Assembly: GCA_001586965.3 (NCBI GenBank)
Contig: LUCW03001532.1
Coordinates: 1-25,000, forward strand
Direction: 5' to 3'
DNA length: 25,000 nucleotides
DNA from: Sphaeroforma sirkka
Taxonomy: Eukaryota; Opisthokonta; Ichthyosporea; Ichthyophonida
How positions within the stretch are numbered: the first letter of the stretch is position 1; every line of letters starts with the position of its first letter. This document shows positions 10,562-23,718 of this stretch, in pieces. Both the position numbers and the translations under genes were made by a program. The notes below the pieces were generated by a model. It searched no databases, was not told where the DNA came from, and saw only the letters and a program-made list of their open reading frames with translations.

Positions 10562-11380
10562 CAAATATTTTTCGGCAAAGTGTATGCACTGATGAGAGCG
10601 GTCACTTTGTGATTTGCCAAGTATTTGCGGAGTTCTGATGATGTACAAGTCTTGGCAGTGTGATACTTCGCAGAACATACTGTGCATATTCGTGGATTTC
10701 CTTTGCGCTTGTATTCACGTCGATTCCTGACACGTCGACCCTTTTTACGCCCTCGATGACCAGGATTGTTTGAAGGATATACCCTGACATAATTTGCTCT
10801 CGATATCGAGTTCATTTGGGATTTGAAGAGCCTCCGAATACTACTTCACGTATGTCTTGACATAAAATACAGGGCCTTACCTAAATGTCTAAAACAATGG
10901 TGGAAATATAGTAAATATAGAGGAATTCGTTCAAACTTAAAGTAGGTAAAACCAGTAAAATCAAGTGACTTACCATTTCTCATCTTTTCAGGTTGTACTT
11001 TTCTTTGAATTTATCATACCCCGGGGAGTTGTCCAATGCTAATGTCATCAGAGTTCTGCCTCCGTGTGCACGTAGCATTCCCAACGCTTCTCGACGCAAG
11101 CATGTGCAAACCGATACACCTAGAGTGTGTGATATAAAACGTTCATTAATGTCATTTCTGCCTACAGTAGTGGCTGGCTATTAATATGCTTGACAACGCA
11201 AAAAAAAACAAAATCGTTAGACCTACTATTAGACTTCAACGTTACTGAATACCGACCACGTACGGGTTCGTCTCTCAAGTCTTGAACAGTTGCCATGACA
11301 CAGTCCTTTAAAACTGTAATAATACCATGTAGAATAGTCATCAGTGGTAATTTGAGAAATCGGAACAGAGTTTGTAAATG
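10562..11380 (-). CDS. Copy D C-terminal exons: catalytic end, SWIM finger, GRKK motif, CCHC knuckle
   Basis: The piece at about 11380-11190 has LKLPLMTILHGI, equivalent to RSANIVDML of copy A, and GRYSVTLKSN. The SWIM exon has CTC near 11098-11106 and RAHG near 11066-11076, so the third zinc ligand reads Arg. It continues LALDNSPGYDKFKEKY. The last exon has GRKKGRR at 10752-10732 and CTVCSAKYHTAKTC at 10686-10645, a regular C-x2-C-x4-H-x4-C knuckle, and ends KNI-stop near 10562. The knuckle differs from that of copy A, so the two transposases belong to different lineages. Confidence 0.75.
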
Positions 11381-11397
11381 AGATAAATATCTCATTT

Positions 11398-11448
11398 AGA
11401 GATGACACGTACCTTTACTATATCATTAAGAGATGACATGTACCTTTT
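11398..11448. repeat. 31-bp tandem duplication
   Basis: The unit starting AGAGATGACA(C/T)GTACCTTT repeats 1.7 times with period 31, inside a presumed intron of copy D. Confidence 0.8.
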
Positions 11449-11511
11449 GTCAGCAGTACTTTGATCTTTGAACCAGTCAACTCCCGTATGTATTGTATGT
11501 TGTAGTGCGGG

Positions 11512-11532
11512 CTCGGTCAGTGTATGACCGAG
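11512..11532. other. Perfect 8-bp stem hairpin
   Basis: CTCGGTCA and TGACCGAG are exact inverted repeats around a five-base loop. There is no T-run after it and no tRNA-like neighbourhood. It lies in the non-coding part between copy D exons. Function is unknown. Confidence 0.6.
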
Positions 11533-11670
11533 TGAGACTTAAAGACTCAACTTGTCGTCGACAGAACTTATCAGCAACGTACGCCAAGAATCCTCAGTTG
11601 AAACTCAGCTAGTATTGAGTAAGCGTTAATCGATGCGAAGTATGAATTATATATGTCTCATAAATGCATC

Positions 11671-11736
11671 AATTCAAGCGCAGAAATGTATCACAAACAT
11701 ACAAATTCAAGCACAGAAATGTATAACAAACATACC
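11671..11736. repeat. Two-copy 33-bp tandem repeat
   Basis: The unit starts AATTCAAGC(G/A)CAGAAATG and occurs twice head to tail with two or three differences, in the non-coding middle of copy D (about 11400-12148, where no exon was identified). Confidence 0.85.
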
Positions 11737-12414
11737 GGCCCCAAGTTACGTAACAGGTCGAGTACGCCGTTTGTCTGTTCTACTGAATTGGAAGTCACAT
11801 CACCAAACTTGCAAATATTGATTTCTAGTACATGTACGAATTGAGTAGAAAATATAATTAATGCGATCGATATTCACAGTATAAAAGTATTCAACACACC
11901 CACTGCTGCTGCGATAGTGTCAAACTCACCAGGGTCCGCAGAGGTGTGTGCGGATATAGTGTATTCTTTTCTATGCTTCAGCAGGATCCCGGCGACTTTT
12001 TTATGTCCTCGATTCTGTATTTCTTTAATGTAGTGCTGACGTGTGTGCCAGCAAATACAATTTATAAGTTGGTCTCAGCTTATCAGGGGTTTTCGCATAT
12101 CGGTAATTCACAAATAACTACACTACAGAAATACAGAAAGAAGCATACCTTGAATTCCTCATCAACTGGTGTGACTGCCGACTGATACATACCATCCAGA
12201 GTGTTTTTATTATACTGGAATACCTCTTTCGATGCTAGTGTCGTTACATTGTCACGAAAGTGTTTCTCGCACCTAGCCCATAAATTATAGCAAGTAGCCA
12301 ATTTACCTTTTTGATGTTAGTATTTAACGTGGCAATAAAAGAGAATAAAGAAGCCTAACAATAGAGACAAACTGAGATTAGCATTCGATCCAACGCACCT
12401 GGCTATTGGAAACT

Positions 12415-12823
12415 GATGGCAACTTTTATTTTCATCAGACCTTTATCTTTGTCTGCGATAGCAATAGTACAATCCGGGAAATCTACCTTCAATCTCTTAC
12501 AGAAGCTGTCCCACCCGATGTGATTTTCTGACGGTAGTCGACTCCATGCCCATGGAACATATTGATTATATGCATCCTTTGCAAGTCATCACAGCGATAA
12601 CACCTTCAATGGTGATTGGTGAATTTTTTTGACATAAATAAACATGATTCCAGACCGGATTTAAAAAAAAATAGCTAGAAAATGAAGGATATTCAAGACA
12701 GCAGCGAGGCTTACCTCGAAGATCGTTTTTCAGAAAAGAACAGTCCAGCATGCTCACATATCTATAATATCGCCAGAAATGCTTGCACGCGGATGGCGCA
12801 AAGTAAGAGCTATTAAACATCAC
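12415..12823 (-). CDS. Copy D catalytic-region exons (first and second Asp)
   Basis: The first exon has YFAPSACKHFWRYYRYVSML-D-CSF, with the first catalytic Asp at about 12743-12745, followed by LRG at a GTAAGC donor (12714). The next exon opens in phase with VIAVM. After a one-base frame break it gives AKDAYNQYVPWAW, SENHIGWDSF and IADKDKGLM, the last holding the second Asp at about 12451-12453. This is the standard order of the MULE transposase domain. The following exon (12306-12149) has WARCEKHFRDN, the conserved Cys/His-Asn patch. The third acidic residue could not be placed with confidence. Confidence 0.75.
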
Positions 12824-13272
12824 TGTATCTTTCTGTTGAACATAATCACATTTAACTAAAGAGAGAATGTATGTTTATTTCTATCTGCTTCACAGCATTT
12901 TTGAAAGAATTCTGGGAACCGTGGATATTCTGACATGATTGTCGACAAAGTGTCCATGCGACCTGTATATACGAAATAACAAATTGAGTGTAAGGATATA
13001 AATATATAAAAGGCAATTGATAACTAATATTTGTCAACCAAGGTAACAATGCCAACATCTATAAAATAATAATTTATTTGAAACCTACCGGAAAGTAAGA
13101 AGTTCTGCATTTGACCCCTTATAATGTCATCCGGATCATCGAGTTTCGTTTTGAGATCAGCGGCGCTGTAGTTGAGAGAAGGGTATATATAACAGGTATT
13201 ATCAATATGAGATCGATGGTATCCAAACGAGTATGTGTGATAAAATTGCAGCGGGGATAATATAACTCTCAC

Positions 13273-13521
13273 CTGCTGAACTGACCAGATTTGAATTCTT
13301 CGTGCTTTGCCAAGACGAGAAGACGTCATATGTCTAAGTTGTACATTTCTGTTCCTTGAGGCTGGCTCTCTATCGCAATCTTTCCAATGATCTTTACTTA
13401 CAGTACATTTCCACTCTCCATTATAGTCCCCTCTCACATACACGGGCACACCGTTACGTTGATAATCACAGCTGGGTGTAGCGCACATATATCGTCTCCC
13501 CGGTTTTTTTCTTCTCGCCAT
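13273..13521 (-). CDS. Copy D exon 1: N-terminal zinc-finger domain
   Basis: The likely start ATG is at 13519-13521 (MARRKKPGRRYMC); ten further codons upstream are open but less protein-like. Residues Cys13, Cys18, Cys39, His45 and Cys49, with Trp37 beside Cys39, form a small zinc-binding pattern. It resembles the FLYWCH/WRKY-related fingers at the N-terminus of many MULE transposases, which are thought to bind the terminal repeats. The exon ends at a GTGAGA donor after codon 83 (WSVQQ). The phase of the next acceptor (13165) does not match simply, which may reflect decay. Confidence 0.6.
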
Positions 13522-13627
13522 TATCACGGAGTCTGTATATTTTATTAGCACAGTATTGTGAGGATAGAATATATCCTACTGATAGTAGAGTATTAAATAG
13601 TTTGCGAGGGACCGACGATAAACTAAC

Positions 13628-14165
13628 TTAAAACTGCTCAAGAATGTGCACGCCATTATCATCAAAACTATCGCTTGAAGCTGACAATACAGCTTTCCGC
13701 ATTTGCTCGGCGTGGGCATACACCGCATTTATGAAAGCATCTTCATCCTTGAACGTCTCGTTGCTCTTCAATGTTCTAGGTAAAGAGCGTAAGATTCATG
13801 CTCCAACCCAACACGGTCCGAGATATCCACACAACACCCATCGCGAAGAATTCTAGAGGATGATGTGAGGCAAAATATAATTCAACCCCTACAAGTCAAA
13901 TTGATCTAGGTCATACGCAATAGATGCGCAATAGTCTACGCAGAATTGCAAATAAATAAATATTAATCGACATACATACTTGACAACCAAATGAATGAGT
14001 TACCATACCTTTCATTTTCTTCCCTGTATTTGTCTGCTCGTGATATACTTTCTCTGAGACTTCCAGGATTTACGGGCGAAATCAAATTCTGTAGAAGCTG
14101 AATGCTATTGAAGTCGGCGATGTCATCTTGGAGAAAACCCTCTAAAAATGTCGATCTTTCATGAA
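13628..14165 (-). CDS. Unidentified spliced gene fragment, cut by MULE copy C
   Basis: Two minus-strand exons, 14165-14009 and 13775-13628, are separated by an intron of 233 nt (GTATGG...TAG). The join keeps phase (GAA-AG/A-ACA) and the reading frame continues without a stop across both. The product is acidic and helical: FLEGFLQDDIADFNSIQLL, then LRESISRADKYREENER, then DEDAFINAVYAHAEQMRKAV, ending LEQF-stop at 13628-13630. I do not recognise the family. The 5' part is missing because copy C begins at 14165. The gene lies about 107 bases upstream of copy D on the same strand, so it could be a host gene or a second gene of that transposon. Confidence 0.55.
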
Positions 14166-14645
14166 CAATGTCATTAAATGTACATTGAAAATATGGAAAA
14201 GTCACTATATGTACATTCACCTTTTTTTCTCGACAAAAAACTTACTGAAATATGGATCAAATATGTACAAATGTACATTTAGTGCCAACTCCAATTTTTT
14301 TATGTACATTTAGTGACTTTATCGTGCAAAATATGTTCAAATTTAAATTAAAGAGCCTTCGGCTATATCAATTTTTGACGAACAAATTTGTTGAGGGAGG
14401 TTATGTTTTCTTTTATTATTTTTTGTTTGGATATGCTACTCCATTCAAGCTTATCTCACTGCCTAGAGCGCAACTCAAGTGGTCGATGATGCTCTTTTAC
14501 AGGACAATATGAGAATTGTATTTCCGTCTCACTATATGAATCAGCACTAGCAGGAGTTGGCATACTATCTAATATAATATTTAAAGCGTTATTTTATACA
14601 ATGTAACGATCACCGGTTTCCAATGCCAATATATGTGTGTGTGTT
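14165..14645 (-). mobile_element. MULE-Ulp1 family fragment, copy C (3' end, internally deleted)
   Basis: The reverse complement matches copy B closely along its whole length: WNR/VTLY, DSMPTPASAD, SYSETEIQFSY, VKEHHRP, the stop, the 3' untranslated region, ATATAGCCGAAGGCTCTTT and the F-F-R-R terminal motifs. It has the same internal deletion as copy B (junction near 14527-14536). The outer end is at 14165 and points left. The right side is truncated at the AT microsatellite beginning about 14646. Confidence 0.88.
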
Positions 14646-16979
<2,334 letters not shown>

Positions 16980-17058
16980 TATTTTTCAGTTAATTAGTAG
17001 TTACAGTAGTGTACTGCTTCTAGACCGTCTAACATCGATTTACTATCCAGCAAATACT

Positions 17059-19090
17059 ATGGCTAAGGGTACTTCTAAAGGCAAGGGAGCCGCTAGCTCT
17101 AAACCTGCTAAGCCTGCCGAGGTTCCTGAGGTCCCTGTGGAAACACCTAGCCTGTCTGGAGTTGAGCCTGCCGAGGAAACTGTTGGGGAAGCCAATTCTG
17201 AGGTTGGTACAGAGGATTATTCTGAGGATGACTCGTCGGATCCTAAAGCCTTGGAAGAAGAGGTATCTACTACCGCGGAAAGGCTCGCCAGCGTCCGTGT
17301 ATCACCTAGGAGTGAAGCTCAGGACCCCAGCTTGCCCCCTGACCACGTGGCTTCAAATATTGGGGATAAACGTCGAAAGGCTGGAAAATTCGTGGATACG
17401 AATGTCGGGGACATTTTAACTCCACATCTAAAGGACACTCCAGCACAAATCCGGAGTGAAAAGGAAGTATTGGACCTGTCCGAAAATTTCGGTTTCGCCA
17501 TCGATGGAGAAGCCATTCCATTCAGCTCAAATCTTGGGGCCGAAGCTGAGGACGCCATAACTCGACAACGAGTGGTTGGATCCTCTCAATCTCGACGCCA
17601 ATTGAACCGCACTGAAGCGTTCTTGAAGGAGTTAGCAGCAGCAGCAGTTGTGGACCCCTCTATCGTGTCCCACTTGGCTGATATTCTTCCTATACCGAAG
17701 AAGAAAAAGAATTTGGGCCCAGTTTCGAACCCGAGACCTACTGGTTTACCATCCAGTACGTGTACCACTAAGCCAGTTACCACTGGTGAGAGAGGAAATA
17801 TTTCAAAATTCAATCTCTATAGCTTTGATGCTACCATTGACCATCCTCTTGACAAACCTAACCCTGTCAGAGGATATGATCGTATGGAACTCGATGAGGC
17901 TTACCATCCTCGTAATATCGACCCTCATTTGCCAACTAACCCTGGTAATCACGATTTTGGCAATCGCTACACCAGCCCTCGTTAGAGAGTTCCCGCTCTA
18001 ATCCTGAGGATGAGGAAGTGAGAACCAGACATACTCGTCTCAGGCTATTACGCTCTGGTATGCAAGTCCTTGAGGACCGTCTATTGAATGACTCTGACCT
18101 TGACGATAGGAAAGCGGATAACATTCGCTCTCTAATCGATAACAAGAGAAAGGAAATAGACACCATCTTGGCACTAGCAGCCCGTAGCACTGAGCATGAG
18201 CCTCGTGAACGCTTAGAACCAAGCTTTATAGAGCAGCTAGGTAACGCGCAGGCTGAGGTCGATTTCTCTACTAATGAGAGTACAGTGGAGACACTAAAGG
18301 CCTTCGACCAACTTAAGGAGTCTGCCAGCCTTAAGGATAAGCAGATGATGAATGCCTTTATTCATTTCTGTGAGTCAGGTGAATGGCGAACTATCTTGAA
18401 GGCCCATGAGCCCAACTGGAAAGCCCTACCCTGGCACCAGTTGCGTGATAATATACTTAACACCTTTTTTGAAGATGCACGTGATCGTGAACTTATAGTC
18501 TCGCAAGTTCTATGCGAACGATACCACTATTCGAGGCGCTCTAGCTCATATGACACATATGAATACTCGGATGGGTGGTCGTACCTGTACTGGCGGATAT
18601 TTATTAATTTGTCAGATGATGGAGACTCTGGGAGCTAACCTCTTTAAGGAAGTCAATGATGACATCATCGCCTATGGTGATTTACGATCTATGCCTTGGT
18701 CTGTCTTTGAGAAGATAGTTCACAAGCATACCAATCCCTCTACTAGAGTACTTAGTACCACGAGTTACACCCAGCCCACTAAGCGTAACGCAGTAGAGAC
18801 TAACATTGCGCGTAGTACTAAGAAACCTCGCACTACTACTGGAGGGGGTACTGGCTCTACTTCTATCGAACCGAAAGGTGAAAAGAAGGTGAGAGCGCCT
18901 TGCAAGAAGTGTGGTTACAACCTCACAAAACGTAATGGCAAGTGGAATGGTAGACACGACCCTGTTAAGTGTGCACCAGGCAAGCCAGATTTTGGACACT
19001 ATATGAAAGAGTGTGCTATTTGCAAGGGTACTAACGGTTGGCACAAAGAGGATTGCAAGGACTTACCGGACGTCCAAGTTAAGCACTGAC
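17059..19090 (+). pseudogene. gag region of the Ty3-type element
   Basis: The gag-like frame probably starts at ATG 17059 (MAKGTSKGK), just inside the 5' LTR; open codons upstream lie in the LTR. The N-terminal part is acidic, Pro/Ser/Glu-rich and looks disordered. The middle is charged and helical. The last part, near 18,890-19,080, has Cys/His clusters of zinc-knuckle type (CKKCGYN and CAICKGTNGWHKEDC) preceded by a basic stretch, as expected for a nucleocapsid. Retroelement gag packages the RNA into particles. The region is not continuous. Confidence 0.7.
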
Positions 19091-19109
19091 AGTACCATAT
19101 GTGTGCACT

Positions 19110-19390
19110 GGAGCAAGATTATGAGAAAATGTTCAATAAAATCCATACCAAAGGAGATGAACGTATCTTTCAAGTAGTTTTCGTAAATGGAGAAAAAGTT
19201 ATGGCACTATTTGATCCAGGGGCTGAAGTCTCTGCTATCTCACGCCGAGTAGCCTGCGCTACAGATATGGCTGTCCATAACGAAACAACTGATTTAATCT
19301 TGGGAAATGGCAAAGTTACTACTTGCGAACAAGCCATTGACTATGCACACATAATGCTGTCAGATAGAAGAGAAGTGTAGACTCACCTAA
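19110..19390 (+). pseudogene. Retropepsin-like protease segment
   Basis: FDPGAEVSAIS near 19,210-19,240 is the aspartic-protease active-site pattern (D-[ST/P]-G-A), and LILGNGKVTTCE follows at the expected distance. Retropepsins cut the polyprotein. It lies directly between the zinc-knuckle region and reverse transcriptase, the normal Ty3 order. Confidence 0.7.
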
Positions 19391-19699
19391 TCGTTACTGA
19401 CATGTCTCAGAAATACGATTTAATTATAGGTATGACTGATCTTCTCAGTTTAGGTATAACACTCACTGGTCTGCCTAATGGGCTAGACCCGAAAAAAGAT
19501 CAGTCAGATGATAATATGTTAAAGATACCTAAACCTCCGGAAGGTGAAGCAAAGGATATGATTCCGCACTTCACCGATATAATTATGGACTTAATTATAC
19601 AAAACAGGAAGATTGCCATAACTGACTGGTGTATGTTTAAGTTCTCTAATGGGTACGTTAGACTTGACTTAACAAACGTCGACTTCTCTAAGTTAAAGT

Positions 19700-20450
19700 G
19701 TCCTTCACATAACTACGTGAGTTGGAGACACAAAGACGTTGTCAAAACCCAAATCGAAGATTGGTTAAAACAGGGTCTAATTGAAATCAATTATGATGCA
19801 ACCCCTGTTAACTTAGCTCTCTTAGCGGTCGATCAATATAAATCTGATGGAACGTTTAGTAAAACAAGAGTAGTACTAGACCTGTCGCCAATCAACAAAC
19901 TAATTCAGCAACATAGTTTTCCCTTACCTAAGATAAGCGAGATACTACGCAAAATGGAGGGTGCGACTATCTTTTCCAAGATAGACTTAAAAGCTGCATT
20001 CCATCAACTACAAATATATCAGCCTCATAGGAAATACTCATCAACTACAGATATATGAGCCTCATAGGAAATACTTTTCCTTTACTTGGCAAGGTAAGAA
20101 GTACCAGTTTAAAGGTGCACCTGAAGGCTTACACATGTTACCTTCTTTCTTCCAACAAGTTATGATGGAACTATTTGCGGACCTGTCGTATAACGTATCA
20201 GTCTATTTAGATGATATAGTTATCTTTACAAAGACAGCACATGAACATGCTAAACTCGTTAAAGAAGTCTTAAAGCGACTTAATCATGCTAAACTTAAGA
20301 TTAACGAAGACAAGTGTTCTTTTGCTAAAGATACTATACACTTACTTGGCTACAAAGTATCTGCAGCAGGGGTAGAAATTGATCCTGGCACGAAACAGTT
20401 TATGTTGGATTTATCAACACCAATTACTGGAAGAGATGTGAACTCTGTGT
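19700..20450 (+). pseudogene. Reverse transcriptase segment
   Basis: Recognisable Ty3-type landmarks in order are TRVVLDLSPINKLI, FSKIDLKAAFHQ, the YLDD active site near 20,205-20,215 (SVYLDDIVIFTK) and the KCSFAKDTIHLLGYKVS block. These are the classical RT domains of Ty3/gypsy and related DIRS polymerases. The element copies its RNA into DNA with this domain. Confidence 0.85.
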
Positions 20451-20539
20451 GGGTTTGTTAACTTCTTCTCGGATTCGGTACCGCATCTTTCTCATTACTT
20501 AAAGCCTTTCAGTCACCTACGGCTGCACAAAGGACCTTT

Positions 20540-20895
20540 GGGAAAGCTTTGGACTAAAGAATGTGATGATGCATTTAAACTAGTCAAAAGTAAAGTAATG
20601 GACGCACCCATCATGCAGTACCCTGTGGATGGTGTCCCATTCCAAGTAGCAACCGAGGCTTCAGATCGAGCGGTAGGTGGAGTGCTTTACCAAACGATAA
20701 ATGGTAAACCGCGCTACACACAATTCTTTAGCAAGAGTTATAATAAGAGTCAGCGGAATTACCCTACCGTTAAACAAGAGCTCCTTGCTATAGTTACTGC
20801 GCTAAGACAGTTTAAAGACTACCTTTATGGAAGTTACTTTACTGTCGCCTGTGATCAAAAGTCTCTAACATACTTAAAAGATATGAACCCTGACT
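20540..20895 (+). pseudogene. RNase H segment
   Basis: The segment follows RT with FQVATEASDRAVGGVLYQ, FFSKSYNKSQRNYPTVKQE and FTVACDQKSLTYL, the standard Ty3 RNase H pattern (acidic residue after AT, then KQELLA and a D in the last strand). The tether to the next part (LPDMLSR near 20,980-21,000) is also typical. Confidence 0.8.
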
Positions 20896-21049
20896 AACAG
20901 TTGGTGAGCCGCTGGCATGACATTATTGCCAAGTTCGCTTTTAATATAACAGACATACCAGGAATACATAACCATCTTCCTGACATGCTCTCTCGACTTG
21001 TGCCCGACTACCAGAAAACAGTCAAGGAGTTATTAGCAACCGATTGGAT

Positions 21050-21260
21050 GCTAAATAAGAAATGGTTTAACCTCGCTCAATCACGATGGGGTCCATTTAC
21101 TGTTGATATGTTCGCCGCAGAACATAACAAACAGGTTTCTGAATATAGGTCGTTGACTCATCCTAAAGGTGATGCATTTCAGCTTGACTTATCAAAGCAT
21201 AATGCGTGGGCTAACCCACCTTGTCAACTTATCGCACAGTTGTTAAATTATGTTAATATT
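21050..21260 (+). pseudogene. Dam-like methyltransferase-type segment
   Basis: After RNase H comes WGPFTVDMFAAEHN near 21,090-21,130, and then WANPPCQLIAQLL near 21,205-21,245. The VD-F/M-FA...N...Y-S plus W-A-NPP layout is that of the adenine-methyltransferase-like domain known after RNase H in DIRS elements, and resembles phage Dam-type domains (motif IV NPPY/F). The assignment rests on two motifs and spacing; enzymatic function is not shown. Confidence 0.6.
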
Positions 21261-21869
21261 ACTAAATCTAACATTACGCTGTGTTGTCCCTTACGTAACT
21301 CCGACCCATGGATACGTGATTTAATTAATATGATTCAAGACGAACCTATTTATGTCGACCGTGGAACCGACACGTTCTTGTATCAGGGATTCTATTCTAT
21401 TAAGAAGATACCTTGGAAACACACCATTGTTTGCCGCATCGGTCCTGCAGGTACCACTAAGTGGAAACCCTCAATCGAATTCTTAGCTAAACTAGAGGAG
21501 TCTAAAGAGTTTGAACAAAAGCTCAAGACTCGTACAACACATGCACCCAACAAGATTGCAGTCGAGGTAATGCCGATTGAAACGGCATTAGATCGTAAAA
21601 ACATGGAACTAGCTAAGGCCATGGATCTCAAAACTCTAAGAGAACCTGAAGCTCGCGCTCAACTACTTAAAGCGCTGCTTAAAGAACAGCCAGGAGTTGC
21701 GAAACAACTGAAGAAGATACTTCAACAATCTAATGTTGTCAATTATGTATCTCAGGAGTCTACCCCTCCTGATATCGAGGTTGCCCTTTCCAACAGGACT
21801 ATGGTTCATCCAGCCAGCGTTACGCAGAATCTGACTGACTTAGAGGAGCTCGAAAGTAGAGTTAAAATT

Positions 21870-22460
21870 ATACATAGTTTAACGCATCGAGCATATGAGC
21901 ATACTTATAAAATGGCTATTCGTGCAGGGCTTGATCACCCGGCGCTGAAAGAAACCATGCGTGAAGTATACCGACGCTGTACTGATTGTGAAAAGAACCA
22001 GATCAAGCGATACGGTTGGGCACCCCTAAAAAGTGTGACAGAAGACCAACCGATGCGCCGAGTCATAGTCGATTTGGTTAAACTCCCGACATCCAAGCAT
22101 ACTGGCGATGTATATATCTGTCATTTCTCATGTGTGGCTTCGGGATATAACTTGCTTTATGCAATACCGAACAAACGTCCACAAACAGTGGCAGAATTAT
22201 GCTATCACGTCTTTAATGACTTCGGTTTCCCCCGAGTACTATGTTCTGATAACGGTAGTGAGTTTTGTACCGACGTAATGGAGGCACTTATACTCGTATC
22301 AGGCATGACCCATAGGCGTGGTGTTCCTTACAAACCTCAAACGCAGGGTGCAAATGAGACACGTCATAGAGAACTTAAGAAACTCTTGCGTACCGCACTA
22401 GACGACGTCGAGGATATGTGGCCTTATCATTTGAAATGGGTTCAGTCAGACTCAAATGAA
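21870..22460 (+). pseudogene. DDE integrase segment
   Basis: A zinc-binding N-terminal part has His residues around HRAYEH and GLDHPALKE, then C-x2-C in RRCTDCEKN. The core has Asp in VIVDLVKLP (22071-22073), Asp in CSDNGSEF (22248-22250) and Glu in GANETRHRE (22356-22358), that is D-x58-D-x35-E. This is the retroviral and Ty3 integrase signature and excludes a tyrosine recombinase in this position. Confidence 0.88.
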
Positions 22461-22464
22461 TAAC

Positions 22465-23059
22465 TGTAGAAATACGGCCTCCGGTCAGTCTAAAATATCA
22501 AGATCAATTGAGATAATACATTGGTTTTTATTTGTATTTTAAATAATTTAGTACAAGCTCTTTTTCCAATATTTCCAAAGTGTTCTAAATTCACTTTGAT
22601 GGCTCCAATAGCCTGAGTATTTGGTATGACTCATCTACTTGGACCTATTTGAGACATTAGTAGATGTAGGATATTATAAACTAAATTTTATAATCTCCGA
22701 ACTACTACTTATAGATTTTGGACCTCCCGCCAATCTCCAAAATCCAATAAGTCTTTTTCTTTTTTTAACTTTTCTTCAGATGGAACTTTATTTATATCAG
22801 CTAATGTATTGACGTGACTTACGTTATTATGTCTATTTACAAATTAGGCAAGTGGTCATGAACATTTAGTACTTCTAGTGAAAATTATTCAATAAAGAAC
22901 AGCTAGAGGTACGCCCTGTGTGATCGAGGATATTTAGGCTCTTAACAAGAGGCAGTCTAGATCATTCTTACACAAGCTACCACTGCTAAATCCTAACTGA
23001 CTAAATTGTATTTTAGTTTAATATAGTTTGAAACCTAGTAATCTCCATCGAAGTTTACA
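22465..23059 (+). repeat. 3' LTR
   Basis: TGTAGAAATACGG...GAAGTTTACA, 595 bp with TG...CA ends and an AATAAA poly(A)-type signal at 22891-22896. It is closer to the reverse LTR at 5-601 than to its own 5' LTR. Confidence 0.93.
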
Positions 23060-23718
23060 TTGTCGAGAACCTGTACTTTGTAAACAGATCCACTAATCTA
23101 TGGTAGGCAGCAACACGGCGTTTGTGGTTGGATATATATGAACAGGGTCTTTCTGTCAGAGTAGTACGAGAGAGAAGAGATAACACGCGTTGTACGACTT
23201 ATCTCAGCTGGAAGTCGCAACTGCTGTAAGGTGCGAACTTATCCAGCGGTTTGTTAGGAGCAGGATCTCTACTCAGAGCAAAGCAGGTATCGAGGATCCA
23301 TCACCTATTACAAAGCGTCAATCAAAATATCAACATAAATATATGCCTCAATCTTGAAGTGTTTGGATAATCGAGCAAGACATTTGTCATCGTCGTATAA
23401 TGTGATTCATTTTCGAATCCGTAGCGTTCCGTATAAACCACACCGATACATGTCGGAGCTTTCGTACGCAAACCGATCGAAGATATGTAGTTCAAAAATC
23501 TTCTCAAAAAGATTATTCGATTAATTAGGCGAATTCATTGATATCGTCACAATCTAAAGTTCGCTGGAATTACCGTAATTTTTCTTGTTCTTTCGGTTGC
23601 ATCGAAGTATATCCATCGATGACGGACGCAGGTGTACAACCGAAAATATATGTGTAAGTGTCCATGTACCTTGGATATGATCTCAGTTACTTGAACATGC
23701 ATTTCATTACTCTCCACT
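23060..23718. other. Flank of the retrotransposon, no firm gene
   Basis: The first 250 bases are GC-richer than most of the window, with TATATATGAA near 23128 and purine-rich GAGAGAGAAGAG near 23170, but no downstream gene shows that it is a promoter. A minus-strand open frame at 23322-23507 (61 codons, GVVYTERYGFENESHY) has no recognised family. Confidence 0.35.

Larger units (their letters stand above)
10562..13521 (-). pseudogene. Mutator-like (MULE) transposase gene, copy D, multi-exon, decayed
   Basis: Read on the minus strand the parts appear in MULE order: N-terminal zinc finger exon (13521-13273), exon 13165-13090, exon from 12962, catalytic exons (about 12823-12715 and 12603-12415), exon 12306-12149, an exon at about 11380-11190, a SWIM exon (about 11150-10993) and a GRKK/zinc-knuckle exon (10815-10562). 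At least two joins agree in phase: TCC-G/GT at 13090/12962 and CGA-G/GT at 12715/12603. MULE transposases excise and insert the element by a DDE mechanism in the nucleus. Frame breaks near 12850 and 12580 and an in-frame TAG near 12860 indicate an inactive copy, though unrecognised introns could explain some of these. Unlike copy A it stops 28 codons after the knuckle and has no protease. Confidence 0.8.

Noticed and set aside
11500-11560. Hairpin-rich stretch considered as a tRNA gene
   Set aside because: No cloverleaf, no GGTTCGA-type T-arm and no acceptor pairing could be found.
17306-18222. Minus-strand open frames opposite gag
   Set aside because: Shadows of the plus-strand coding sequence with no recognisable domain.
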